Under the pieces are notes generated by a model. That model saw only the letters and a program-made list of their open reading frames with translations. It ran no database searches and was not told the origin of the DNA. 64,000 nt of DNA from Tritrichomonas musculus (taxonomy: Eukaryota; Parabasalia; Tritrichomonadida; Tritrichomonadidae), in NCBI GenBank assembly GCA_039105265.1, contig JAPFFF010000012.1, positions 3,224,001-3,288,000 of the forward strand. The letters are read 5' to 3'. Numbering within the stretch: position 1 is the stretch's first letter; the number at the start of each line of letters is the position of its first letter. Positions 27,501 through 36,251 of this stretch are shown here, piece by piece. Both the position numbers and the translations under genes were made by a program.

Positions 27501-29984
27501 GAAATGATATATCAGCCTGAAATTGCAGATGCGATAAAAAGTTCAATTTTCAACTTTTCAAAATACAAAACATTTGTGACGATTCCTTCTTCAAAGTCTT
27601 CAATTAAGCCAAAAGCTTTTTTTGGATTGTCATCTCTTAAAATGATTGATATTCCTTCTACAATAACTTCTTTTGGTGATTTTGCTTTTTATGAATGTTC
27701 ATCATTGTCACAAATAACGATTCCGCCTTCAGTGACTTCAATTGGAAAAGGATCATTTTATGGATGTTCTTTATTGACTCAAATATCCATTCCTACTTCT
27801 GTGAGTGTAATAAAAGATATGACTTTTTATAGGTGCAAGTCTCTTAAAACAATTGATATTCCTTCTTCTATAACTTCTTTTGGTGATTTAGCCTTTTATG
27901 AATGTTCTTCATTATCACAAATAGTAATTCCTCCTTCAGTGACGTCAATTGGAAGAGGTGCCTTTGAAAAGTGCTTTTTACTAAAGCAACTAGCAATTCC
28001 TTCTTCCATTAAACTTATTCAAGAAAGTACTTTTAGTGAATGTTCATCATTAAAACAAATATCCATTCCTTCTTCATTAGATAAAATTGAAGAATATGCT
28101 TTTTATTCATGCTGGTCATTGAAAGAAATATCAATTCCACCTTCAGTAAGATGGATTGGCGAGAATGCTTTTGAAGGATGTTCATCTTTGACACAAATTT
28201 CCATTCCATCTTCTATCAAATTAATTGAGAAATGTTTGTTTTCTAAATGTCGTTCATTAACACAAATAGATATTCTTTCACCAGTGTCTTTGATAGCAAA
28301 CGGTGCTTTCTCTGAATGTTCATCATTAGTAAAAATAACAATTCCATCATCAGTGACTGTGATTGGCAAAAAATCATTTGCTGAATGTTCATCATTAAAG
28401 GAAATAATTATTCCGTCATCAGTAACTTCGATTGAAACTTGGGCCTTCTTTAATTGTTCGTCATTAGAAGAAATATCAATTCCATCATCAGTGACTTCAA
28501 TTGGAAGAAGTGCTTTTGAAAAATGTTCATCATTAGCACAAATATCAATTCCATCTTCTATCAAATTTATTGTAATAGACACGTTTTGTTATTGTACAAA
28601 ATTGAAACAAATAACATTTGAAACCCCTTCTTCTGTTTCTTCTATTGGAGAAAATGCTTTTTATGAATGCGCATCACTTGTGCAGATTCAAATTCCTTCT
28701 TCTGTTACTTATATTGAGCAATCTGCTTTCAATGAATGTTCATCACTCAAACAAGTAGAATTTGAATATCCTTCTTCAGTTGTCTCAATTGGACATTGTG
28801 CTTTTGGAAATTGTTCAGCTTTAACGCGAATTGCTCTTCCATCTTCTGTAACTTCAATTGGAAAAGTTGTTTTTAGGAATTGTTCGTTATTAAAAGAAGT
28901 GATTCTTCCTCCTTCAATTGTTTCACTTGGAGATAATGCCTTTGAGAAATGCTCATCACTAACACAAGTAATAATTCCTTCTTCAGTAAATTCCCTTGGA
29001 GATCATTCTTTTTATAAATGTTCATTATTGGAAAAGGTTACATTTTCAATACCTTCTAAAGTAAAAAAAATTGAAACTTATTCTTTCTATAAATGTTCTT
29101 CATTAACAGAAATAATTCTTCCTCCTTCCGTAACTTCAATTGAAAATTATTCTTTCTATGGATGCTCAAAATTGAAACAAATCACAATTCCTCCTTCCGT
29201 AACTTCAATTGGAAATTATGCTTTCTATAAATGTTCATCATTGAAACAAATCACAATTCCTCCTTCTGTGATTTCAATTGGAAATTATGCTTTTTATGAA
29301 TGTTCATCATTGAAACAAATCACAATTCCTCCTTCTGTGATTTCAATTGGAAATTCTGCTTTTTATAAATGTTCGTCATTAATACAGGTTGAAATTACCT
29401 CTAATATTTACGCAATTGAAGATTATTCTTTTTATCAATGTTCATCTTTAACACAAATAATTCTTCCAAGTTCTATAAATATAATTGGTAATTATGCTTT
29501 CTCTGGATGCTCTTCTCTTGTACAGATAATATTTCCTTCTTCTCTTAGATCAATAAAATCATATGCCTTTTATAATTGTGCTTCTATTACACAATTGTCA
29601 ATTCCTCCTCTTTTGACTAATATTGAGGAGGGTACTTTCCATGGATGCTCATCACTCATACAAGTAACAATTCCTCCTTCTGTAACTTCAATTGGAGAAA
29701 ATAGTTTTAAAGGATGTAAATCGCTTAAACAGATAACAATTCCTCCCTCTGTAACTTCAATTGGTTACCATGCCTTTCAATATTGTCGATCTCTTTCACA
29801 AGTTGAAATTACTTCACCTTCGATATCAATCCAACATAATGCATTTGATCATTGCTATTTTCTTAATAAAAATGGAAAAATGGAAGAAAAGATAAAGAAA
29901 CATGGAAATGGCAAAAAGAGCAATGCTTTATTATATTGCTTGCTTATTTTATTGGTTTTAATTTTTGCAATTAAGAGAAAATAA
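24564..29984 (+). CDS. Pseudokinase-kinase-Sel1-BspA LRR-TM giant protein
   Basis: A single 1806-residue frame. Residues about 14-250 are a TKL pseudokinase: no Gly loop, HEALQPKN in place of HRDLKPxN, no DFG, but YKAPE and KRPTF are kept. Residues about 296-575 are a complete TKL kinase: GSGTFGSVYLVKE, AAKVL, HRDLKPENIL, DFGLSK, GSPLYMPPE, DRPTF. An acidic linker follows (about 640-690), then Sel1-like repeats (about 755-902; DIEKGIRYLKESISLN, AKAIYEYGKMLYLGNG). About 33 BspA LRRs of 23 residues fill about 1000-1765. The C-terminus has one TM segment (LLYCLLILLVLIFAI, about 1786-1800) and ends KRK. With no signal peptide, this is a tail-anchored layout with kinase and LRRs in the cytosol. 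BspA LRRs are usually thought of as surface domains, so that is striking. It might be a membrane-tethered sensor kinase; that role is inference. Confidence 0.85.
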   Translation: MFNDEDFLFDFNNFIFKNMIDTDTLGESYEVMNKSTKEIFLAKKMNKNISQKIKHLPILNSPSILKFIGYSPIENEQNLDKILFFEFPLPITLNDIIHLDKFSQFHTFKLIIIYGIASATSYLHSHDIIHEALQPKNVLFSKFFLPKLSPFFMSNKDDNSDLNSSNYKAPETIEKSELTKCSNVYSFSIIVYEILTGKKFNFDELNLTEIQPFFKDLIENCLSEDPQKRPTFDEILEQLKNNSEINENDFYDYVNYIENCEDDKNIKKFINLKSKTYKGLKDIIGIFKDRNKIIDLSRFRIIRSIGSGTFGSVYLVKEKRTNKKYAAKVLKEKISSDYKKDEKTLLFYREVKLMSILNHPSIIKFYGYSSVDFKDALHPTIVSEYAQNGTLKSILDLERLSLAPKCWNETRKLILIYGIASGMSYLHSHNVIHRDLKPENILIDEFLLPKISDFGLSKIIISSNESNISPTLQFVSSNCDLKGSPLYMPPETIDEHLYSKAGDVFAFSIIAYEILTLIKPFENISIDELFINVVFFKKRPELTDDIPYLFRELLQRCWSMNPNDRPTFNDIVDELKNNPDYITQNIDENEFYEYIDFIDNAHSSFDINKSVQASDLAHENSVRRLLKKINIHAKLSFSETDDIEGDDEEETDDENQTEEEEEFNDDNLIEEEEFNDDQNKFNSVSIGDEIKEEDRKIGKEKKNRKVGNAVENEDSLKDENNLMQKVIEIESDDTDRKGQEDNIHEMDLPQGISANDAKSLYLKGKDLIEGTSDIQKDIEKGIRYLKESISLNYTKSLLYYCELLIDGKIIPRDLEKAKMYLTERLKEKNSNIKLLYGKILLHEKNFSEAKIYIKKSVRKGNAKAIYEYGKMLYLGNGCTQNTYRAIKYFQLSKKRGHDKSNKFLLAYDQISKVKVFRSLNAEIQYFFIKHIMKNIDANKFKIWDKITIKPKILEIMFLNNLFNSKRLKSLLSQFEYVSVEMIYQPEIADAIKSSIFNFSKYKTFVTIPSSKSSIKPKAFFGLSSLKMIDIPSTITSFGDFAFYECSSLSQITIPPSVTSIGKGSFYGCSLLTQISIPTSVSVIKDMTFYRCKSLKTIDIPSSITSFGDLAFYECSSLSQIVIPPSVTSIGRGAFEKCFLLKQLAIPSSIKLIQESTFSECSSLKQISIPSSLDKIEEYAFYSCWSLKEISIPPSVRWIGENAFEGCSSLTQISIPSSIKLIEKCLFSKCRSLTQIDILSPVSLIANGAFSECSSLVKITIPSSVTVIGKKSFAECSSLKEIIIPSSVTSIETWAFFNCSSLEEISIPSSVTSIGRSAFEKCSSLAQISIPSSIKFIVIDTFCYCTKLKQITFETPSSVSSIGENAFYECASLVQIQIPSSVTYIEQSAFNECSSLKQVEFEYPSSVVSIGHCAFGNCSALTRIALPSSVTSIGKVVFRNCSLLKEVILPPSIVSLGDNAFEKCSSLTQVIIPSSVNSLGDHSFYKCSLLEKVTFSIPSKVKKIETYSFYKCSSLTEIILPPSVTSIENYSFYGCSKLKQITIPPSVTSIGNYAFYKCSSLKQITIPPSVISIGNYAFYECSSLKQITIPPSVISIGNSAFYKCSSLIQVEITSNIYAIEDYSFYQCSSLTQIILPSSINIIGNYAFSGCSSLVQIIFPSSLRSIKSYAFYNCASITQLSIPPLLTNIEEGTFHGCSSLIQVTIPPSVTSIGENSFKGCKSLKQITIPPSVTSIGYHAFQYCRSLSQVEITSPSISIQHNAFDHCYFLNKNGKMEEKIKKHGNGKKSNALLYCLLILLVLIFAIKRK

Positions 29985-30138
29985 TCCTAAAACCAATAAA
30001 AAATGATTTTTGCGTGACTATATAGATAATCTAGGTTTCGTCAAAATATATATTAATGAAAATAAATTCTATATTTTTAATGGCAACTATTATTTTATTA
30101 CTTCTTTTTATTAAATGTCATTGAAATCTCTCAATTAA
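29970..30138 (+). repeat. Direct repeat B, left copy (3' flank of the LRR-kinase gene)
   Basis: The last codons and 3' flank of the giant gene (AATTAAGAGAAAATAAT and the next 150 bp) recur with moderate divergence at 31872-32041, directly before the DUF3447 gene at 32070. This marks an old segmental duplication. Confidence 0.75.
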
Positions 30139-30242
30139 TTTAAAACCGCTTTAACATAGTTTTCATAAAATTCATATTCAAGAAATTCAAAAAGAACACT
30201 CTGAATCCTTTTTATTTTCTCTTTAAATTCTTTAAAACTCAT
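30138..30242 (-). pseudogene. Inverted 5' fragment of a DUF3447 gene
   Basis: From an ATG at 30242 the minus strand reads MSFKEFKEKIKRIQSVLFEF and then ENYVKAV before a stop. It matches the N-terminus of the gene at 32070 (MSIEEFKEKMKRIQ...). Only about 33 codons remain. Just beyond, on the opposite strand, are orphan ankyrin modules, so an inversion probably separated the start of that gene from its ankyrin part. Confidence 0.75.
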
Positions 30243-30299
30243 TAAAAAATAATCAAATAAATCAGTGTGAATTAATTAAGATATCTAATTGAAAAATAT

Positions 30300-31050
30300 A
30301 TTTTTCAATCTCATTTAAAATCATATCTTTCAATATAATTCAAAATCATATCTTTCAATCTCATTTAAAATCATAACATTCAATAACATTCAAAATCACA
30401 TCATTCAATGGCATTAGAAATCTTATCTTTTAATAACATTCAAAACAATATCATTCAATTACATTCGAAATCATATTTTTCAATGAAATTCAAAATCACA
30501 TCCTTAAATTACATTCAAAATCACATCCTTCAATTATATGCAAAATCAAATCTTTCAATTACATTCAAAATCATATCTTTCAATAACATTCATATTCATA
30601 TCTTTAAAAGAAATTCAAAATCATATCTTTAAATGAAATTTTGAAATAATATAATTTTATAAAACAGCATTATATTTAGCAGTTGACAAAGAAAACATTG
30701 AAATCATCAAACTTTTATTGACAAATGACAAACTTGATATCAATCTTGGATATATTTTAAAGGATTGTTATTAATAAAATTGTGAATCATATCATTCAAT
30801 TATATTCAAAATCGTATCATTCAATATAATTCAATATTATATCATTCAATAGAATTTAAAATCATATTTTTCAATGAAATTCAAAAATATAACATTCAAT
30901 TGCATTCAAAATCATATTTTTCAATAGAATTCAAAATCATTTTTTTGAATACTATTAAAAATCATATCTTTCAATGGAATTCGAGATCATATTATTCAAT
31001 GAAATTCAGAATCATATCTTTCAATGAAATTCAATTTTTCTTTTTTTTAA
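30300..31050. repeat. 24-bp AT-rich minisatellite around an ankyrin module
   Basis: Units of about 24 bp (TTCAATNNNATTCAAAATCA plus TATC) fill 30300-30645 and 30775-31050. The ankyrin module at 30664-30756 sits between the two blocks. The small ORFs made by these units are chance. Confidence 0.85.
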
Positions 31051-31363
31051 TTACATTCAAAACATGGTTATTTACAAAACAGCCCTTGATTATGCAAAAC
31101 AACACAATTATGAAAAAATTGTTGAGTTGTTAACAAAAGGAATAACTCAAATTCGTGAAGAAAAATTACAAAACCAGCAAAAAGCATTTGATGAAAAATT
31201 GAGAAACCAACAAAATGTATTCGAAAACCAGAAAAAAGAATTTGATGACCAAATGAACCAAATTAAATTAATGCTTGGACAAATGACAGGGCTGCAGGGA
31301 GAATGTGCAAAACCAAAGGAAGATCTGACAGCATCAGCAAATAATGAAAATAACAAAGAATGA
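30664..31363 (+). other. Orphan ankyrin modules with coiled-coil C-terminus (locus B)
   Basis: Module 1 (30664-30756, exactly 31 codons) reads TALYLAVDKENIEIIKLLLT and ends DINLGYI. A spacer of minisatellite repeats follows. Module 2 starts at 31079 (TALDYAKQHNYEKIVELLTK) and continues in frame as a charged, Gln-rich coiled coil (KLQNQQKAFDEKLRNQQNVF) to the stop at 31361-31363. The last part could be read alone from an ATG at 31064. No DUF3447 body lies upstream, only an inverted 5' fragment at 30138-30242, so this locus is probably a rearranged remnant. It shows the same module-spacer layout as the loci at 32-34, 44-48 and 49-53 kb. Confidence 0.65.
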
Positions 31364-31493
31364 TTTCAATTCACTTAAATTATTAATCAGTAAATAAAAT
31401 ATCAATTTTTAGTTTTTTTTCTATTTTATCTTTTGTTTTGAGCAGTTTTTACATGAATGCATATTTAATTATCTGATATAAATATGTAATTAT

Positions 31494-31902
31494 ATAATAA
31501 TGTTCATTAAGTGAAAAATGTCTGATAATCATTAAAAATCAAACTTGTAAATGCTGTTGTAATGTATGTCTTGTGTCCTTGTTGATCTTTGATACCTAAA
31601 ATAGGCATGTGTTCTGCAAGCCAACTTTCTTCAATGTAAAATAATATATGCTTTATCTAAATGATTTATTATTTTACGAAGAGAAAAATAAAATACAATA
31701 ATGTTTATTAAGTGAAAAATATCTGATAATGATTGGTAATCAATAACATTTCCGATATGATCTATGATTTCCTGAAATTATCGATATCAAGTTTACAAAC
31801 TGATAATCGATTATCAAGTTTAAATAGTGTCAATTTTGATATCGAATCTCAAAATAACACGCCTAAATTTTTACAATTAAGAGAAAATAATTTTGAAATG
31901 TA
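31494..31902. pseudogene. Two unidentified gene relics
   Basis: On the minus strand, about 31500-31625 reads [20 protein letters not shown] and then [18 protein letters not shown], coding-like but with stops around it. On the plus strand, about 31736-31902 is open for some 55 codons (DMIYDFLKLSISSLQTDNRL ... LRENNFEM, stop), with a balanced composition unlike the flanks. I recognise neither. A 45-bp segment around 31494 recurs at 31694. Confidence 0.3.
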
Positions 31903-32041
31903 ATAAAAATGATTTTTACAGGATTATCTATATAGATTTGGTCATAAAAATATTAATGAAGATAAATTCTACATTTTTAAATGATAACCATTATTTTTTA
32001 TTTATTTTATTAAATTTCATTGAGATCTCTCAATTAATTTT
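31872..32041 (+). repeat. Direct repeat B, right copy
   Basis: Diverged copy of 29970-30138, placed immediately upstream of the DUF3447 gene at 32070. It may carry that gene's 5' flank. Confidence 0.75.
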
Positions 32042-32069
32042 CATTGAATTATTTTATTTAATTTTTTAA

Positions 32070-33182
32070 ATGAGCATTGAAGAATTTAAAGAGAAAATGA
32101 AAAGGATTCAGAATGTTCTTCTTGAATTTCTTGAAGATGAATCGAATACTGAAGAAAATTATGAAAACTTTGTTAAAACGATGGCTGATTATCAAATAAA
32201 TGAAGACAAACAAAAAGTCAAGTCAATATTGCAATTAATAAATGCCATTGGTAACAACCATCAACGATGTCATAATTTTCACAACAAAATTGAGAAAATT
32301 TTGGAACAATTCAAATCAGATATTCAGAAATATTTTTCTAATTTGGAAATTTTTGAACTTTTCAAGAACAGCAAGAGAATTCTTCTATTTCTTATTGAAG
32401 AAAAAATCATTGAGCTCAATGAAAATATTATTCCGCAAATTACCTATGAATATACGGACTATTTTTGGCCAGAAATCAAACATTTTCTCAATGAAGAAAT
32501 CATTAAAAAATTTATTGAGGAAATCATGAAAGAAGTTCCAGAAGATTTTTATAATAAAAGGAAAGAAGGAGAAAATGACAATTATTTATGCGAATTGATT
32601 CGAAAGAATCAAGTGAAAGAATTTGGTGCTTATGTCAACAGGAATAACATTTCACTTAAAAGCAGCATTGAAAGATCAGTTTTTGAGACAAATCAACTTT
32701 TAGTTAACAAAACTGATATTAATTTGATTGAATATGCATCATTTTATGGATCGAATGACATTATCAGATACATGCGAATTAACGGAAATGTTGAACTGAC
32801 ACCAAACATGTGGATCTTTGCAATTCACAGTCGAAATTCAGAGCTAATTAAATATCTTGAAGACAATCATGTATCACCACCAGAAGATGATTATAATGAA
32901 ATTCTTAAAGAATCGATTAAATGTCATCATAATGATGTTTCAAAGTATATCATTGACTATTTAATTAAAGAAAAAGATCCGCAAAATAGCTTTGAAAACA
33001 ATCTTTATCAATATGCAGTTGAATTTTATAATTATTGCTTCTTCCCAGAAAACATGAAACACAGAAACATTTTTCTTTATTTATGCGAATATGATTATTA
33101 CTCACTTGTAAATCTTTATTTAAAAGAAGAGAATATTGACATAAATACAACAATTAAAAACATCAATATTTTAAATGATATT
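32070..33182 (+). CDS. DUF3447 protein, body exon of locus A
   Basis: 371 residues from the ATG at 32070. The helical N-terminus (EEFKEKMKRIQNVLLEFLED) is followed by the family blocks GNNHQRCHNFHNKIEKILEQ, YFSNLEIFELFKNSKRILLFL, EGENDNYLCELIRKNQVKEF, ETN, LIEYASFYGSNDIIRYM, MWIFAIHSRNSELIKYLEDN and IKCHHND. DUF3447 is a degenerate ankyrin-like helical domain found in very many trichomonad proteins. The ORF stops at 33183-33185, but DINTTI near its end looks like the end of an ankyrin repeat. Complete ankyrin modules follow on the same strand after short spacers (33282-33949), so this ORF is probably only the first part of the gene. Presumably cytosolic; binding partner unknown. Confidence 0.8.
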
Positions 33183-33281
33183 TGAAATCAAAAAAAAATT
33201 TATGATATTTAAATCCAAAATTTTTCATTATATTGAAATAATTGAATGATTTATGGAATTCAAATTTGAACTTTTAATAGG

Positions 33282-33949
33282 ACAGCTTTGATTTATGCCG
33301 TATGTAAAGATCACAAAGAAATCGTTGATTTATTATTAAGACAAGAAGGCATTGATATCAACGTCATAGACATTTGAAATCAAAAATAATTTATAATATT
33401 CAAAATCTGACTTTTTTCATCATATTGAAATTTTAAATGATTTATGGAATTCAATTTGAATTTTTAATTGGACGGCGCTGTTTTATGCTGTGAATAAAGG
33501 TAATGCAGAAATTGTTGAATTATTATTAAAAAAGGAAGGTATTGATATCAACAAAAAAGATATTAGAAAGCAAAAACATTTATAATATTCAAATCCAAAT
33601 TTTTCACATGATTAGAATTTTAAATTGTTTGTGGAATTCGTTTAGAACATTTAATTGGACAATATTGATTTATGCTTCAAATAATGGTTTTACAAAAGTT
33701 GTTGAATTGTTATTAAAACGAAAAGACATTGATATCAGCATCAAAGACATTATAAATCAAAATCATTAATATGATTCAAATCTAACTATATTCATTGGAT
33801 TAAATTCTGAATGATTTATGGAATTTTTGATTGAAATTATTCACTTTGCAGCCATTGATTATGCAAGAGAAGTAAATAATAAAGAAATTATTGAAATTCT
33901 CTCTAAGAGTTCAGTTAATGCAAGTAAAGAAGAAACAGAAATAGCATAA
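33282..33949 (+). other. Ankyrin module array of locus A, interrupted by homologous spacers
   Basis: Modules at 33282-33374, 33472-33564 and 33659-33751 are each exactly 31 codons: TALIYAVCKDHKEIVDLLLR..DINVIDI and similar. A terminal module at 33848-33949 reads AAIDYAREVNNKEIIEILSK and ends in a stop. The spacers (33183-33281, 33375-33471, 33565-33658, 33752-33847) are 99, 97, 94 and 96 nt. They are similar to one another and contain stops. They start (T/A)GAAA(T/G)CAAAAA or ATAAATCAAAA and share an inner TTTATGGAATT. They lack GT...AG ends and a CTAAC-type branch point. The unit of module plus spacer, about 190 bp, has clearly been duplicated in tandem. Confidence 0.75.
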
Positions 33950-33979
33950 TAAAAATCATATCACTTATTATATATAATA

Positions 33980-34603
33980 AAGTCGAATTCAAAAAGCTTG
34001 GGACAAACTTTTTAAATATATACTGAAAAGTATTCAATTTTGTCCCAGCATGAATGATTTTTTTTGTGAGATATATTGAAAAAAATTGAATTGCTAAAGG
34101 GGAAAAAGGGGAAAATAATAAAAAAACAAAGAAAAAAAGAATCATTTTTATATAAAAACATATATTTTTGCATATGGTTAATGTTGTATCTATCATTAAT
34201 CCATATTTTTGTAAGGAAAAAATCCTCAAAAAAATACAATTTACCTAATCTTTGGTGAAAATTATCATAGATCTTTGCACTAATTCACTAGAAAACGCAT
34301 TGTAAAGCCTGCAATGATATTAAAATAGAATTTCTTTTGTGAACACTAGATCAAATACTATTTTTTGATCATGAATTTACATAATAGTTGATGATCATCG
34401 ATTTTTAAGTATTGCGCTATAAATTGAAAGTTCAGTAATATATGTTTTGGCTCGTATTGGAAACATTTTTTCACTATTGATTGGAATTTTAGAGAATATA
34501 ACTCAATAAATAAAGAAAAAAAAATAATTGAAAAGAAGATTGTGTTTTTCACTTTTATCAGAATTTAATTGAGAAGTTGTCCCAAGCTTTTTGAATTCGA
34601 CTT
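33980..34603. mobile_element. TA-flanked MITE of 624 bp
   Basis: Perfect 27-nt terminal inverted repeats starting AAGTCGAATTCAAAAAGC and ending in GGGACAA, with TA on both sides (33978-33979, 34604-34605). It lies 30 bp after the ankyrin array of locus A. There is no transposase-length ORF; the small ORFs inside are chance. It is a Tc1/mariner-type non-autonomous element, of a different family from those at 249 and 44103. Confidence 0.8.
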
Positions 34604-34704
34604 TAGTTATTTTTTTTAGGAAATAAATTTTTTTTTTTTTTTTTTTTTAGGAAATAAAATTTTTAAAAGTATCTTTTAAAGAGAACTATTAAACTATTAT
34701 TTTT

Positions 34705-35217
34705 TTAGGATTTAAATGGTTCATCCATTATTTCTTTATACAATTTGAGGACTTCTTCAATAGTTGATTTAAAATGAGGAGTTGGGTCATATGAAGATGT
34801 GCAGTAAATGTCATCTTGTGATCCAGGGATGCATGGTTCATAAAAATCACAAATTGAGACTGCTTTATTAGCAATTGAGCCAAGAATATCAAGGCCTGGC
34901 TTGATTTCTTCTTTTGGATTGCTTGTTTCTATAAATATTGAAACAGGACAAAAACGCTGCTGAAATGATGTGAAGCAAACATAGATATCGTGCGTGCGCT
35001 AAACTTCTGATTTTTTGCAAGCAATTGAAGGTAGACCAGTTAATAAACATTCTTTGAAGCCAGTTTCAAGTGCAATTACATCATATTTATCATCAGCATC
35101 AATTTTTATTAAATTCGCTTCTTCAGATGTAAATTTTTTGCTCTCTTTTGGTTGTGAATTATTTGATTCTTCTTTAACATCGTAATTCGACTGTAAAACA
35201 GTTAGAAAGTTTAACAT
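34705..35217 (-). pseudogene. Rab GDP-dissociation inhibitor (GDI) pseudogene, middle deleted
   Basis: The N-terminal part reads DDKYDVIALETGFKECLLTG, matching the first dinucleotide-binding-like strand of Rab GDI (YDVIVLGTGLKECILSG). The C-terminal part reads FIETSNPKEEIKPGLDILGS then FYEPCIPGSQDDIY and SYDPTPHFKSTIEEVLKLYK, a close match to the end of GDI. About 310 residues between them are missing, and an in-frame TAG sits at 34999-35001. An unrelated 40-residue leader precedes the GDI part. A working GDI, which recycles Rab proteins from membranes, must be encoded elsewhere. Confidence 0.75.
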
Positions 35218-35292
35218 CTGAGTTTAATCTAGTTTAAAATCATAACCATATTTATTTTTTAGTTCAATAGCAAAGTTATATGCCAAAAGATT

Positions 35293-35330
35293 AGGGATGG
35301 GAAACGGGCGCCCGAAACGTGCCCGGGCAA
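35293..35330. mobile_element. GC-rich hAT-like terminus
   Basis: A short GC-rich island in AT-rich DNA begins TAGGGATGGGAAACGGGCG and holds the palindrome CGGGCGCCCG. TAGGGATGGG resembles termini of hAT elements. The DUF3447 frame of locus F begins directly downstream without its N-terminus, so an insertion or deletion here probably cut the gene. No partner end is found. Confidence 0.35.
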
Positions 35331-35341
35331 TGTAAGATTCT

Positions 35342-36121
35342 AATTTTTACATCAAAATTGATCAAATTTTATCTTATCTTAAGCAAGAAATCAAACAAAC
35401 ATTTTCAAATTTAGAAATATTTGTCATTTTCGAGCCTAATCCACGTTTTCTTCTTTTCTTTATTAAAAACGACTTTTTTATAAAAGACAAAAATATTGAT
35501 TATAATATTAGTAAAATTGATTTCTTTTCCAATAATAATAATCAGGATGAAAAAGATGAAGAAAAAAAAGAAATTGGAGAAAATGATTCATACATTTGCC
35601 AACTGATTCGAGAAGATTCAATTGTTCCATTTGTTACTTATGTTAGTCAAACAAATTATCCACTTTTAGCACCAATCAAAGATTCAATTTATGAAACGAA
35701 TTTATTTTTAACTCACTCAAAAGTAACATTGCTTGAATACGCCACTTTTTTTGGTTCAATTAAAAACTTTAAATATTTGATGTTTAATGGATGTGAACTA
35801 ACACAATCATTGTGGCCTTTTGCAATTCATTCAAATAATCCAGAAATGATTCATCTTCTTGAAGAAAACAATATTAAACCAGAGATGAATATAGAAATCT
35901 TGACTGAAGCAATAAAATGCCATCATAACAATATTGTAAACTATATTAAACATAATTATACTGGAAAAAAGAGTTTACCTTCAAGTTTTCAATATTATAA
36001 TTATGAAATAATATCTCAAAACGAAGATGATGATAATGCATTGCTAAAACATTCATGCATATACAATTACGTTGAACTTGTTAAAATTCTTTTACAAAAC
36101 GAAATAATTCTTATTTTTTAA
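35342..36121 (+). pseudogene. DUF3447 gene of locus F, 5' truncated
   Basis: The open frame starts in the middle of the domain (IDQILSYLKQEIKQTFSNLE) with no Met. It continues through ENDSYICQLIREDSIVPFVT, LLEYATFFGSIKNFKYLMFN, LWPFAIHSNNPEMIHLLEEN and IKCHHNNIVNYI to the stop after KILLQNEIILIF. The N-terminal third is lost at the GC-rich island upstream. The ORF ends with GAAATAATT, resembling the module ends of the other ankyrin loci. A 130-bp spacer and an ankyrin module follow on the same strand. Confidence 0.75.
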
Positions 36122-36251
36122 CGAAATAATTCTTATTTTTTATATAAAGTTCCAATATATTTTATATATTTAATAACATTTTTATTTTATTGATTTAAAT
36201 TATGTTATATATCATTATATTTTAATCAAATTCAATTTTTATTTTTTTAAT

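Noticed and set aside
28103-28582. 159-residue minus-strand ORF with a repeated DDGIDIS pattern
   Set aside because: It is the regular antisense shadow of the BspA LRR repeats of the giant gene. The same holds for the plus-strand ORFs at 15532-15868.
30300-31050. CRISPR-like array
   Set aside because: The 24-bp units are contiguous and diverged, with no unique spacers, in a eukaryotic AT-rich context. It is a minisatellite.
33915-34552. Several small Phe/Ile-rich ORFs around the 624-bp MITE
   Set aside because: They cross the element end or lie inside AT-rich MITE sequence and resemble no transposase.
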